From Verrucomicrobiota bacterium (GTDB lineage Bacteria > Verrucomicrobiota > Verrucomicrobiia > Opitutales > Opitutaceae), in the NCBI GenBank assembly GCA_030604905.1, contig JAUVVA010000036.1:1-32447 (forward strand): a DNA stretch of 32,447 bases, given 5' to 3'. The notes beneath the pieces were generated by a model. It had not been told where the DNA came from. It ran no database searches and saw only the letters and a program-made list of their open reading frames with translations. How positions within the stretch are numbered: position 1 is the first letter of the stretch; each line of letters starts with the position of its first letter. Shown piece after piece: positions 22,152-30,767 of the stretch. A program made the translations under genes and the position numbers.

Positions 22152-22212
22152 CGCTAAAGATCGCTAAATCCGGAAAAGATTCTGTTATCCGTGCGCATCC
22201 GTGACATCCGTG
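22152..22212 (+). repeat. Short direct repeats CGCTAAA x2 and ATCCGTG x3
   Basis: CGCTAAA at 22152-22158 and 22162-22168 (10-bp period) is followed by ATCCGTG at 22187-22193, 22197-22203 and 22206-22212 (10- and 9-bp periods). The array fills much of the tlyA-nadK gap. The style, a 7-mer at 9-10 bp spacing, parallels the 19-45 repeat. Confidence 0.65.
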
Positions 22213-22272
22213 CTTTCAAGTGCTGAATTCAGATCCAGCGCCCGCTAGCGGTTCTTCACGGTTAATCCTCCC

Positions 22273-23115
22273 ATGACGCCCATCCGACGCCTCGCCTTCG
22301 TGGTCAACGAACAGAAGCCGGGCGCCTGCGCGCTCGCCGATGATCTCGTCGCGCTCGCCGAGGCACGCGGGGTGAAGACGCGCGTGAGCCTCGCTTATCC
22401 CACCCCGCTGGAGCACTTCCGCGACGTCGACGCCTGCTGCGTGATCGGCGGCGACGGCACCCTGCTTGGCGCCGCGCCCGCCGCCGCGCAGGCCGGCATC
22501 CCTTTGATCGGCGTCAATCGCGGCACGCTCGGCTTTCTCACGCCCTTCACCGCCGACGAGGCGCGCGAGTGCCTGGCCATCCTGCTCTCCGGCGACTTCG
22601 TCACCACCGAGCGCGCCCTGCTCGCCTGCCGCGTGGGCGAGGCCCCGCCCGTGCTCGCGCTCAACGACGTGCTCATCAAGGAGGCCGCCAACTCCCGCCT
22701 CGTCCGCCTGGAGGTCTTCGCCGACGAGGAGCTCGTCACCGACTATCTCTGCGACGGCCTCATCTTCAGCACGCCCACCGGCTCCACCGCCTACAACCTC
22801 TCCGCCGGCGGGCCCTTGATCCACCCCGCCGCCGAGGTGTTGGTGATGACGCCGATCTGCCCGCACACGCTGAGCAACCGCGCCATCATCTTTCGCGCGG
22901 GCGTGACGCTGCGGGTGCGCAACGTGTCCGACTCCGGCGACGGCTTGGTGGTCGCCGCGGACGGCCGCATCCTGCCCGCGCCCGGAGCCGCCGACACCGT
23001 GGAGATCACGCTCGCCGCCCCGCGCCTGCGCTTGATCCAGCGTCGCGATCACAGCCACTTCGCCATCGCGCGCACCAAGCTGAAGTGGAGCGGCGCCGCC
23101 GTGGAGAAACGCTGA
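22273..23115 (+). CDS. nadK: NAD kinase
   Basis: Phosphorylates NAD to NADP using ATP or polyphosphate. The 280-aa product has the GGDGT motif (VIGGDGTLLGAA), NRGTLGFLTPF, the ND pair in LALNDVLIKEA, and the substrate-binding stretch CDGLIFSTPTGSTAYNLSAGGPLIHP, all standard for NadK. Later SDSGDGLVVAADGR forms part of the beta-sandwich. Length is normal. ATG 22273 follows the tlyA-nadK repeat region. Confidence 0.95.
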   Translation: MTPIRRLAFVVNEQKPGACALADDLVALAEARGVKTRVSLAYPTPLEHFRDVDACCVIGGDGTLLGAAPAAAQAGIPLIGVNRGTLGFLTPFTADEARECLAILLSGDFVTTERALLACRVGEAPPVLALNDVLIKEAANSRLVRLEVFADEELVTDYLCDGLIFSTPTGSTAYNLSAGGPLIHPAAEVLVMTPICPHTLSNRAIIFRAGVTLRVRNVSDSGDGLVVAADGRILPAPGAADTVEITLAAPRLRLIQRRDHSHFAIARTKLKWSGAAVEKR

Positions 23116-23248
23116 AACGCCCCGCGCGCGGCCCGGAGATCGCCCGATGGCGGCCGGGAAAAATCCACGCAGCCGATTCCGGAAGAGCCGGAGGCGCTGC
23201 GGCATCGACCTGCTCCGGCGCCCCCGCCTCGCTTGGACGCATCCACTT

Positions 23249-23914
23249 ATGCGTCCCGCCTCGCTCAACCACACCGCCGCCTTCGCGGCCGCCCTTCTCG
23301 CCCTTCCGCTCGCCGCCCACGCGGCCTTCGACGGCGATTTCGCCATCACCGATGTCACCACCCCCGCGGGGATCTACACGCTCGACTCCTTTGCGGGAGC
23401 GACGGGCGCGGTGACCTTCGCACAGTGGTCGGTCACCTTCGGGCCTTCGCTCGATGGCACCAGCTACCTCGACACCACGCTCGCGCCGCAGAGCATCACC
23501 TTCGGCACCGGCACGCCGTCACAAGAAGGCTTTTTTGAGAGCAAAATCTCCCTGATCGTGGAGGTTCCCTGCGACGGTTTCGTCTCCTTCAATTTCGAAA
23601 CCGAGAACGCCTCCAAAGACGGCCTCGCCTCCTTCGCCGTCTACCTCTCCGGCGAGCTCCAATACATCCTCACCGACGCGCACAAACAAGGCGGCTCCGG
23701 CTTCCAAGTCAGCGCGGGCGACACCCTCGAGTTCCGCAGCGCCACCTTGAGCTCCGGAACCAATTCCTTCGCGACCAACGTGACCACGATCTCCGATTTC
23801 GTGTTCACCGTGTCGGTCATCCCCGAGCCCGCCACCGCCGGTTTGCTGCTTGGTCTCGCGGCCATGGGCCTGACGGGCCGCCGCCGCCGTTCCGCCGAGC
23901 AGGCGGCGGTCTGA
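23249..23914 (+). CDS. PEP-CTERM sorting-domain protein
   Basis: A 221-aa exported protein of unknown function. It has a signal peptide (MRPASLNHTAAFAAALLALPLAAHA), a beta-rich middle (FDGDFAITDVTTPAGIYTL, then SFNFETENASKDGLASFAVYLSGELQYIL) and a C-terminal PEP-CTERM signal: IPEPATAGLLLGLAAMGLTGRRRR. PEP-CTERM proteins are processed by exosortase and usually reach the cell surface or exopolysaccharide matrix. The exosortase gene is not in this window. ATG 23249 was chosen for the intact signal peptide; the longer frame from 23147 adds a basic unrelated N-terminus. Confidence 0.88.
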   Translation: MRPASLNHTAAFAAALLALPLAAHAAFDGDFAITDVTTPAGIYTLDSFAGATGAVTFAQWSVTFGPSLDGTSYLDTTLAPQSITFGTGTPSQEGFFESKISLIVEVPCDGFVSFNFETENASKDGLASFAVYLSGELQYILTDAHKQGGSGFQVSAGDTLEFRSATLSSGTNSFATNVTTISDFVFTVSVIPEPATAGLLLGLAAMGLTGRRRRSAEQAAV

Positions 23915-23928
23915 GCCGGGACCGCGGA

Positions 23929-23950
23929 GCGGGCACGCTCTCGTGCCCGC
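23929..23950. terminator. Hairpin GCGGGCACG-CTCT-CGTGCCCGC between convergent genes
   Basis: Nine-bp perfect stem with a 4-nt loop, 14 bp after the PEP-CTERM gene stop and in the convergent gap before the deoC stop. It is the sister of the hairpin at 16172-16191, sharing GGGCACG/CGTGCCC and a following CAGCAT. Confidence 0.6.
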
Positions 23951-23995
23951 AGCATAATCCGTTCGTCGTGCCGCGCCCCGCGGCGCGCGCCGAGC

Positions 23996-24700
23996 TCAAT
24001 ACCCCGCGCTCGGAGCCGCCGCGGGCGCGGTGCCGTTGAACTCGGCGAGGATGGCGGCGGCGTTGCTCGTGCCGAGGCGGGTGGCGCCGGCGTCGAGCAG
24101 GGCGCGGGCGTCGGCGAGGGTTTTGATGCCGCCCGAGGCTTTGAGCTGGATGGGGCCACGACGGGCCGCGGCCCACTCGGCGATGTGGTCGACCTTGGCC
24201 CCGGCGCTGCCGAAGCCGGTGGAGGTTTTGATGAACTCCGCGCCGGCATCCTCGCAGAGGCGTAGCGCGGTGATGCGCTGGTCGGCGTCGAGGTAACAGG
24301 TCTCGACGATCACCTTGACGAGTTGGCCGTGGTTGTGGGCGCGCTGGGAGAGGGTGCGCAGCTCGGCGTCGACGAGGCCGATGTCGCCGTCGCGGAGGGC
24401 GGCGTAGTTCATCACGATGTCGACCTCGTGCGCGCCGGCCGCCGCCATGGCGTCGATCTCGGCGGCCTTGGCGGCGGTGGAGAAGCGGCCGCTGGGGACG
24501 CCGATCACGGTGCCGATCTTGATGCCGGTGCCGGCGAGCGCGCGCGCGGCGAGGGGCACGCTGGTGGGGTATATCATCACGCAGGCGAAACGGTGCGTGG
24601 CGGCCTCGGCGCAGAGCGCGGTGATGTCGGCGGCGCCGGCGTCGAGGCGGAGGTTGGTCGAATCGAGCGCGGCGGCGAGCTGGGCGGAACTGAGGTTCAT
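23996..24700 (-). CDS. deoC: Deoxyribose-phosphate aldolase
   Basis: Cleaves 2-deoxyribose 5-phosphate to glyceraldehyde 3-phosphate and acetaldehyde. The 234-aa class I aldolase carries the Schiff-base lysine K158 in EFIKTSTGFG, K187 in LKASGGIKT and D94 in HEVDIVMNY. ATG 24700 begins MNLSSAQLAAALDSTNLRLDA, a normal N-terminus; the frame open to 25768 beyond it is shadow coding over the neighbouring esterase. It is the last gene of a minus-strand group with ribokinase and a sialate O-acetylesterase. Confidence 0.94.
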   Translation of the reverse strand: MNLSSAQLAAALDSTNLRLDAGAADITALCAEAATHRFACVMIYPTSVPLAARALAGTGIKIGTVIGVPSGRFSTAAKAAEIDAMAAAGAHEVDIVMNYAALRDGDIGLVDAELRTLSQRAHNHGQLVKVIVETCYLDADQRITALRLCEDAGAEFIKTSTGFGSAGAKVDHIAEWAAARRGPIQLKASGGIKTLADARALLDAGATRLGTSNAAAILAEFNGTAPAAAPSAGY

Positions 24701-24808
24701 GGGAAGGGGAGTGAGCAGGAAAGATGCGAGGAGCAGGGCGCAACGCGAGCGAGCAGGGGGCACGGAGCACGGAGCAGGCCGTGCCTGGCCCCAGCGCGGG
24801 CCGGGGCC

Positions 24809-24854
24809 GGGGGGGGGGGGGGCGCCGGCGGAGAGGGGGGCGGGGGGGGGGGGG
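24809..24854. repeat. Two long poly-G tracts (14 and 13 G)
   Basis: Runs of G at 24809-24822 and 24842-24854, with a G6 run between, directly downstream of the acetylesterase stop (minus strand). The tract could form G-quadruplexes or slip. It is also a typical place for sequencing and assembly error. Confidence 0.9.
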
Positions 24855-24855
24855 T

Positions 24856-26433
24856 TTACCCGGGGGCGGGGGGGCCGGGGACGGCGGGCAGGCCCTCGCG
24901 ATTGAAGAGACCGGCCACGGGGGCGTTGCGCCAGGCGTAGCGGACGGCGACGGGCTCGGGCACGGCGGGGCTGGTGAGAAGCACGGTGTCGCGACCTTCG
25001 ATCTTGGCCTCGGCGGGGTGGAAGACGCGGTCCTCGCCGGCGAGCTCGAAGCCGGAGAGTTCGTTGAGCGGGGCGATGAGGCCGCCGTGGGCCTCGCCAA
25101 AGACGAGGCGGTAGGCGGCGCCTTCGCGCGTGGCGGAGGCGAGCTCCGGGCCGCGGTCGACGACCTGGAGGCCAAAGTCGCGGGCGAGGGCGAGGCGGGC
25201 GAGGCGGCGGCCGACGTCCTTTTTGGTGCGGGGGTGGATGTCGCGCACATCGCCGATGTCGAGGGTCACGGCCTGGCCGGTGGCGGGGAGGGCGAGGGTC
25301 CGCGTCTGCGCCTCGCGGAGGAAGGCCCACTCGGTGTCGGAGGCGCGGCCGCCGGGCGCGTAGTTGGCCAGTTGCACCCAGTAGAAGGGAAAGTCGCCTT
25401 GGCCGAAGCGGGCGCGCCAGCCGGTGATCAAGGCGGAGAAGAGCTCGTGGTAACGGTCGGCTTTGCCGGCGTTGGACTCGCCCTGATACCAGATCGCGCC
25501 GCGGATGGCGTAGGGGACGAGCGGGGCGATCATGGCGTTGTAGAGGCCGGAGGGTGTGGCTTGGTGGCCGGGGCCCCAGGGCACGCCGGGGCGGCGCTCG
25601 GTGAAGGCTTGCCCGGCGGCCTCGGCGGCGGCCTTGCGCTGCTCCCACGCGGCGAGGTCGGCGTCGAACTTGGCTTTGCGCTCGGGGTAGGAGGCTAGGC
25701 TGTCGCCCCACTCTTTGGCGATGTAGGCCAGGCCGGGGCTGGACGCGAGGGTGTCGGGATCGGTCCACGCCTCGGCGCGGGTGCCGCCCCAGGTGCTGTT
25801 GACGATGCCGACCGGCACGCCGAGCACGGCGTGGAGATCGCGCGCGAAGTGGTAGGCGACGGCGCTGAACTGGCCGGTGGTGGCGGGCGAGGCGGCCTCC
25901 CAGCCGCTCCGGTCAAAGGTGGTGGTGTCGGCGGGCGCGTCGGCGACGCGGCGGGTGACCTTGATGTGGCGGATGAGGGGGTTGGCGGAGCCGGCTACGT
26001 CGAGGGCGCGGTCGTAGGTGTGGTTGATCGGCCACTCCATGTTGGACTGGCCGGAGGCGAGCCAGACTTCGCCGACCAGGATGTCGGAGAGGGTGACGGT
26101 GTTTTCTCCCGCGAGGGTGAGGGTGGCGGGCGTGGCGCTGGCGGGCAGGGGGTCGAGGGTGACGCTCCAGCGTCCGGAGGCGTCGGCGGTGGCGGACTTG
26201 GTCTGGCCGGCAAAGGAGACCGTGACGCGCTCGCCGGGCGCGGCGGAGCCCCAGACGGGCAGGGGTTTGTCGCGCTGCAGCACGGCGCCGTCGCGAAAGA
26301 GCGGGGCGGGCGTCACCGCGGCGTCGCCGAGGGGCGCGGACGCGAGCAGAAGCGCGAAGAGGCGGGCGGCGAGGCCGAAGGCCGGAGCGGGGGTCGAGGC
26401 GGGGAGGGCGGGGAGGGCGGGGCTGGTTGTCAT
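24856..26433 (-). CDS. Sialate O-acetylesterase-like (SASA domain) secreted esterase
   Basis: A 525-aa exported carbohydrate esterase. After a signal peptide (about residues 1-38, ending near GDAA) comes a beta-rich N-terminal domain (RDGAVLQRDKPLPVWGSAAPGERVTVSFAG), then the SGNH-like SASA domain with the nucleophile in LASGQSNMEWP, RGAIWYQGESNAG and the D-x-x-H pair in DIGDVRDIHPRTK. Such enzymes remove acetyl groups from sialic acids or other acetylated sugars. The stop codon abuts a poly-G tract, so the last residues (AVPGPPAPG) should be treated with care. ATG 26433 is preferred over a repeat-like extension to 26607. Confidence 0.9.
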   Translation of the reverse strand: MTTSPALPALPASTPAPAFGLAARLFALLLASAPLGDAAVTPAPLFRDGAVLQRDKPLPVWGSAAPGERVTVSFAGQTKSATADASGRWSVTLDPLPASATPATLTLAGENTVTLSDILVGEVWLASGQSNMEWPINHTYDRALDVAGSANPLIRHIKVTRRVADAPADTTTFDRSGWEAASPATTGQFSAVAYHFARDLHAVLGVPVGIVNSTWGGTRAEAWTDPDTLASSPGLAYIAKEWGDSLASYPERKAKFDADLAAWEQRKAAAEAAGQAFTERRPGVPWGPGHQATPSGLYNAMIAPLVPYAIRGAIWYQGESNAGKADRYHELFSALITGWRARFGQGDFPFYWVQLANYAPGGRASDTEWAFLREAQTRTLALPATGQAVTLDIGDVRDIHPRTKKDVGRRLARLALARDFGLQVVDRGPELASATREGAAYRLVFGEAHGGLIAPLNELSGFELAGEDRVFHPAEAKIEGRDTVLLTSPAVPEPVAVRYAWRNAPVAGLFNREGLPAVPGPPAPG

Positions 26434-26542
26434 GGAAAGCTGGATACGCGGGGCGACTGCGGCCGCGGCCGCGGAGGCGGGGCCGCCCGGGGCGAACGTG
26501 GCGGCCTCCCCGACCGGACGGGCAGGCGGGCGGGGCGGCGGC

Positions 26543-27514
26543 TCACCCCGCCTTCCGCAGGAAGCGCGCGAGCTCGGCGGCGGTGGGCATGGCGGGCGCG
26601 GTGCCAAACTTGGTCACGGAGAGCGCGGCGACGGCCTGGCCTTGGCGGGCGGCGGCGAGGATGTCGCCCTCGTGGCGCACGTAGCCGGAGGCGAAGCCGC
26701 CGACAAAGGCGTCGCCCGCGCCGGTGGTGTCGACGGCCTTGACCACGTGGGCCGGGATCGCGACGCCGCCCGAGGCTTGCGAGACGAAGCAGCCGCGCTT
26801 GCCGAGCGTGACGATGACCACCGGCGGCCCGAGGCGGCGGCAAAGGGCCTGGAGCGCGGCGGGTTTTTCCTTGGCGAGGGCCGCCTCGGTGTAGGGTCGC
26901 CGGGCGCCGCCGGGCGCGAGGCCGAGCTGGTTCACGAGCGCGACAAACTCGGTCTCGTTGGGGATGAGGATGTCCACGTGGCGCAGCAGCGCGGGGTCGA
27001 AGTCCGGCCGCATGGGCGCGGGGTTGAGCACGGTGGCGGCGCCGGCGCGGCGGGCGGCGCGCAGCGTGTGCGCGACGGCGGAGAGATGGGTCTCGAGCTG
27101 GGTGACGACGATGCGCGCACCGGCGAAAAGCGCGGCCGGCAGGTCGCGGGGCGCGAGGGCCTCGTTGGCCCCGAGGGCGACGACGATCTCGTTTTGGCCG
27201 GAGTCGTCGACGAGGATGCCGGCGGTGCCGGTCGCGTGTTTCGGCTTGGGGATGAAGCGCGCCGCGATCCCGTTGTCCGCGTAGAAGCGGCGCGCCACCT
27301 CCGCGAAGGCGTCCGCCCCCACCGCGCCGACGAAGAGCGTGTCGGCCCCGGCGCGGCCGGCGGCGACGGCTTGGTTGGAGCCCTTGCCCCCGGGGCCGGT
27401 GACGAAGCGCCCGAGCACGGTCTGGCCGGCCTGGGGAAAGGCGGCGCAACGCCAGGTGAGATCTTGCACGTAACTGCCAACGACGATGACGGCGGGCGCG
27501 GGGGGAGGGGGCAT
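26543..27514 (-). CDS. rbsK: Ribokinase-family sugar kinase
   Basis: ATP-dependent kinase of the PfkB family, 323 aa. N-terminal VVGSYVQDLTWRCAAFPQAGQTVLG and GPGGKGSNQAVAAGRAGA form the ribose-binding part. DTTGAGDAFVGGFASG near the C-terminus holds the catalytic base D268 and the anion hole. These are ribokinase signatures. With deoC two genes downstream, deoxyribokinase activity is a plausible alternative. ATG 27514 (MPPPPAPAVIVVG) is used; 14 further codons upstream are possible. It is divergent from the phoB-like gene. Confidence 0.88.
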   Translation of the reverse strand: MPPPPAPAVIVVGSYVQDLTWRCAAFPQAGQTVLGRFVTGPGGKGSNQAVAAGRAGADTLFVGAVGADAFAEVARRFYADNGIAARFIPKPKHATGTAGILVDDSGQNEIVVALGANEALAPRDLPAALFAGARIVVTQLETHLSAVAHTLRAARRAGAATVLNPAPMRPDFDPALLRHVDILIPNETEFVALVNQLGLAPGGARRPYTEAALAKEKPAALQALCRRLGPPVVIVTLGKRGCFVSQASGGVAIPAHVVKAVDTTGAGDAFVGGFASGYVRHEGDILAAARQGQAVAALSVTKFGTAPAMPTAAELARFLRKAG

Positions 27515-27628
27515 GGGAAAGGGGTTGGTGTAAGCCCGCACCCCCCGCCCGCGCAAGCACTTGGCCCGCCCCGCCGCCGGATCGACAAGAGCGGGGAGCC
27601 CGCGTTTGGCCGCCTTTACCGCTGTAAC

Positions 27629-27696
27629 GTTTGTGAAACGCCCCGCCTTTGCCCTAGCCGCCGGGAGGGGCGGCGGGCTAGCCTTTCGTCACAAAC
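27629..27696. promoter_or_regulatory. Inverted repeat GTTTGTGA / TCACAAAC upstream of the phoB-like gene
   Basis: GTTTGTGA at 27629-27636 and TCACAAAC at 27689-27696 lie 33-100 bp before the response-regulator ATG. Each arm is embedded in a similar context (CGCTGTAAC before one, CTTTACCG after the other). The left arm, CTGTAAC-GTTT-GTGAAAC, is loosely Pho-box-like. Binding by the encoded regulator is a guess. Confidence 0.35.
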
Positions 27697-27728
27697 TTTA
27701 CCGTCTCTCCCGCTCCCGCTTCGCGCCC

Positions 27729-28460
27729 ATGTCGGACTCCGCCGCCTCCACCGTAAAAAAAATCCTCGTCGTGGATGACGAGACCGATGTCACCGAGCTG
27801 CTGGCCTATACGCTCAAGGCCAAAGGCTTCGTGGTCGAGACCCTCAACGACCCCAACCGCAGCATCGGCGTGGCCCGCAGCTTCCTGCCCGATCTCGTGG
27901 TGCTCGACGTGATGATGCCCGATCTCAACGGCATCCAGATCCTGCGCATGCTGCGCGCCGACGCCAAACTGAAGAAGGTGCCGGTCATCTTCCTCACCGC
28001 CAAGGCCGAGGAGGGCGACCGTATCCAGGGTCTGGAGACGGGGGCCGACGACTATCTCTGCAAGCCTTTCAGCACGAAAGAACTCGTCCTGCGCATCCAG
28101 ACCATCCTCCGCCGCGTGACCGAGACCGCGCCCGAGGCGCCCAAGCTCCTCACCGCGGGCCGCATCGTGCTCGACGGCGAGCGCCACGTGGTGACCGTCG
28201 CCGAGCAGGAGGTCGAACTGACCGCCACCGAGTTCAAGCTCTTGCGCCTGCTCATGGAGCGCCGCGGCCGCGTGCAGACCCGCGAGCACCTGCTGATCAA
28301 CGTCTGGAACTACGAGACCGAGATCGAGACCCGCACGGTCGACACCCACGTGCGCCGCCTGCGCGAGAAGCTCGGCTCCGAGGCCGACTGGATCGAGACC
28401 ATCCGCGGCGTCGGTTATCGTTTCGCCGAACGCCGCGCCGCCGAGGCCGCCAACACCTGA
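27729..28460 (+). CDS. PhoB/OmpR-family response regulator
   Basis: A 243-aa DNA-binding regulator. The receiver domain (10-125) has the acidic pair D16/D17, phosphoacceptor D60 in VVLDVMMPD, T90 and K112. The winged-helix output domain is at about 145-238 (LTATEFKLLRLLMERRGRVQTREHLLINVW...RTVDTHVRRLREKLG...IRGVGYRF). It is followed by a histidine kinase, forming a typical PhoB-PhoR pair; the phosphate link is by family resemblance only. ATG 27729 is the natural start (MSDSAASTVKKILVVDD). Confidence 0.92.
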   Translation: MSDSAASTVKKILVVDDETDVTELLAYTLKAKGFVVETLNDPNRSIGVARSFLPDLVVLDVMMPDLNGIQILRMLRADAKLKKVPVIFLTAKAEEGDRIQGLETGADDYLCKPFSTKELVLRIQTILRRVTETAPEAPKLLTAGRIVLDGERHVVTVAEQEVELTATEFKLLRLLMERRGRVQTREHLLINVWNYETEIETRTVDTHVRRLREKLGSEADWIETIRGVGYRFAERRAAEAANT

Positions 28461-28608
28461 GTTGGCAAGCGGGGCCGGCTCGTGTAGCCGCTTCGCCGCC
28501 AGGGGCCGTCGGCCCGCGTCGTCCTCCGCCGCGCGGGCCGGCTTCGCGCCCGGCCGCCAACCCGCCCGCACCCACGCTTTCTTCGTCCGCCTCGCCCCGC
28601 CGCGCCCC

Positions 28609-29967
28609 ATGCTCCTTGTCGCCTTCCTTGCCACGCTCGTCGCCCTGGGCATCGCGCTACGCCGGCTCTCCCTGCACCGCCGGGCCGTCGCCTCGCTCCG
28701 CGAATCCCTGCGCGCCGGCCGCCCGCTCCTGCGCGAGGACCTGCCGGGCGCGCTCGGGCCGGACTGGGACGATCTCTGCGTGGCCGTCGGCGAGCTCAAC
28801 TCCGAGCTCGGCCGCCTCGACCAGCAGCGCTCTGGACAGCTCGCGCAGCTCGAGGCCACCCTCGGATCCCTGCAGGAGGCGGTGTTGATCATCGACTCCC
28901 ACAACTACGTCCTCCTCGCCAACCAGGCCTTCCACGCCATCTTCCCCTCGGCCGGCCAGATCCTCGGCGAGCGCCTCGAGCTCGCCCTGCGCAGCGACGC
29001 CTTCCTCCGCCTCGTCGAGAACGTGCGCGCCGGCCGCGCCCAGCCCCGCCAGGAGATCGAGTTTGTCGACGGCCGCGGCTCCACCTGGGTGGAGGTGACC
29101 TCGACCGCCATCCCGCCCTTCAACGGCCAGACCAAGCCCAGCCTGCTGTTCGTGTTGCACAACATCACCCGCCAAAAGCGCCTCGAGGCCGTGCGGAAGG
29201 ATTTTGTGGCCAACGTCTCCCACGAGCTGCGCACGCCCCTTTCGGTGATCAAGGGCTACGTCGAGACGCTCGTCGATTCCCACGAGAGCATGCCGCTGCC
29301 CGACCGGGAACGTTTCCTCAAAACCATCCAGCGCCACACCGAGCGCCTCAACTCCCTCCTCGAGGACCTGCTCGCGCTCTCCCGCCTCGAGTCCGCCCAG
29401 CCCGGCCTCTCGCGCGAACGCGTCGACCTGGGGCAACTCCTCGCCGGCCTGCTCGACGATTTCCGCGCCCGCCCCGCCGCCGAGGCGCACCGCTTCAGCC
29501 TCGCCGTCGATCCCGGCACGCCCACCGTCCTCGCCGATCCGCTCAAGCTCGGCCAGGTCCTCGACAACCTCGTCTCCAACGCCCTCAAATACACCCCCCG
29601 CGGCTCCCGCATCGACCTCGCCACCCGCATGGCCTCGGCCAACACGGTCGAGGTCTCGGTGCGCGACAACGGCCCGGGCATCCCGCCCGAGGACCTGCCT
29701 CACATCTTCGAGCGCTTCTACCGCGTCGACAAAGGCCGTTCGCGCGAGAAAGGCGGCACCGGCCTCGGCCTGAGCATCGTCAAACACATCGTGCACCTGC
29801 ACGGCGGCCAGGTCTGGGCGGAGAGCAAACTTGGCGTCGGCTCGACCTTCTACTTCACGCTGCCCCTGCACGCCGGCGGCGGCAGCACCGGTCCCGCCCA
29901 CGGCAGCGGCGCCGGGAGCAACGGCGCCCACACCGTCCTCGCCGCCCGCAGCTCGGTGATCGTCTAG
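28609..29967 (+). CDS. PhoR-like sensor histidine kinase
   Basis: A 452-aa kinase, probably partner of the preceding response regulator. A single N-terminal membrane helix (MLLVAFLATLVALGIAL) leaves no real periplasmic domain. A PAS domain follows (about 85-190, SLQEAVLIIDSHNYVLLANQAF...), then HisKA with H205 in FVANVSHELRTPLS, and HATPase_c with the N box around N324, DNGPGIP and GGTGLGLSIVKH. The C-terminal 30 residues are a Gly/Ser-rich tail. The stop codon precedes trmB by about 98 bp. ATG 28609 retains the membrane helix. Confidence 0.92.
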   Translation: MLLVAFLATLVALGIALRRLSLHRRAVASLRESLRAGRPLLREDLPGALGPDWDDLCVAVGELNSELGRLDQQRSGQLAQLEATLGSLQEAVLIIDSHNYVLLANQAFHAIFPSAGQILGERLELALRSDAFLRLVENVRAGRAQPRQEIEFVDGRGSTWVEVTSTAIPPFNGQTKPSLLFVLHNITRQKRLEAVRKDFVANVSHELRTPLSVIKGYVETLVDSHESMPLPDRERFLKTIQRHTERLNSLLEDLLALSRLESAQPGLSRERVDLGQLLAGLLDDFRARPAAEAHRFSLAVDPGTPTVLADPLKLGQVLDNLVSNALKYTPRGSRIDLATRMASANTVEVSVRDNGPGIPPEDLPHIFERFYRVDKGRSREKGGTGLGLSIVKHIVHLHGGQVWAESKLGVGSTFYFTLPLHAGGGSTGPAHGSGAGSNGAHTVLAARSSVIV

Positions 29968-30065
29968 TGGCGCGCGGGCCGCGCCGCCGCCGGCCCGAAA
30001 GATTTGGAGTGCGACCCGCGCCCGCGCCCTGCTTGGCTGTCCGGCTTTCGTCCTTCCACCCGCCC

Positions 30066-30734
30066 GTGCCGCTCGATCTCTACGCCAGCATCCGCGACCA
30101 ACGCCTCGCCGCCCTCCGCGAGCAGGTGTTCCCGCGCCTGCCGCTCGCCGAGGACCGCCCGCTCACCCTCGAGATCGGCTGCGGCCACGGCCACTACCTC
30201 GCCGCCTACGCCGCCGCCCACCCGGAGGAGTTTTGCGTCGGCATCGATCTGCTCGAGGACCGCATCGACCGCGCCACCCGGAAGGCCACTCGCGCAAAGT
30301 TGACCAACCTCCTCTTCGCCCAGGCCGAGGCCTCGCTCTTCCTCGGCGCGCTCGCGGCCTGGAGCGGCGCGTCCCCCGTCCGCCTGCGCCGCGTCTTCAT
30401 CCTCTTCTCCGACCCTTGGCCCAAGCGCCGACATTGGAAGCATCGCGTGCTCCAGCCCGCCCTGCTCGACACCCTCGCGCCGCTCACCGCGCCCGGCGCC
30501 ACGCTCCACTTTCGCACCGACCACGCGGATTATTTTGGCTACGCCCGCGCCGTCGTCGCCGAGCACCCCGCCTGGCGCCTGGCCGACCCCGAAGAACCCG
30601 CCGCCGCCTGGCCCTTCGAGCACGTTTCCGTCTTCGAGGAACGCGCGCTGGCCGGCGCACCGCAGTCCTTTACGGCACTTCGCACCACGGCGTTCGCGCC
30701 ACCGCCCGCCACTTCGCCCGCCGCAGGCCATTAG
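30066..30734 (+). CDS. trmB: tRNA (guanine-N7-)-methyltransferase
   Basis: Forms m7G46 in the variable loop of tRNAs using SAM. The 222-aa product has the SAM loop LEIGCGHGHYLAAYA, FCVGIDLLEDRIDRA, the diagnostic FILFSDPWPKRRHWKHRVLQ and the later LHFRTDHADYF with FE(E)R, all typical of TrmB. GTG 30066 (PLDLYASIRDQRL) is chosen; upstream in-frame starts would add a basic Arg/Pro-rich stretch overlapping the kinase gene. The stop codon lies inside an inverted repeat. Confidence 0.9.
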   Translation: MPLDLYASIRDQRLAALREQVFPRLPLAEDRPLTLEIGCGHGHYLAAYAAAHPEEFCVGIDLLEDRIDRATRKATRAKLTNLLFAQAEASLFLGALAAWSGASPVRLRRVFILFSDPWPKRRHWKHRVLQPALLDTLAPLTAPGATLHFRTDHADYFGYARAVVAEHPAWRLADPEEPAAAWPFEHVSVFEERALAGAPQSFTALRTTAFAPPPATSPAAGH

Positions 30735-30767
30735 CGGGGGAAAACCCGCGCCATGGGCGCGCTAATG
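30729..30767. repeat. Inverted repeat CATTAGCG...CGCTAATG over the trmB stop
   Basis: Eight-bp perfect arms at 30729-30736 and 30760-30767 enclose two smaller competing hairpins (GCGGG/CCCGC and GCGCC-ATG-GGCGC). The left arm contains the trmB stop codon. The right arm contains an ATG that opens a 13-codon reading frame, M-T-Q-S-M-G-D-T-Y-H-F-E-D, ending at 30806, about 50 bp before atpB. Confidence 0.55.

Noticed and set aside
24701-25768. Extension of the deoC frame to 590 aa
   Set aside because: The upstream part is Arg/Pro-rich shadow of the acetylesterase in another frame; DeoC has its own ATG and normal length.
26018-27778. 586-aa plus-strand frame running into the phoB-like gene
   Set aside because: Antisense of ribokinase and acetylesterase; no recognisable domain.
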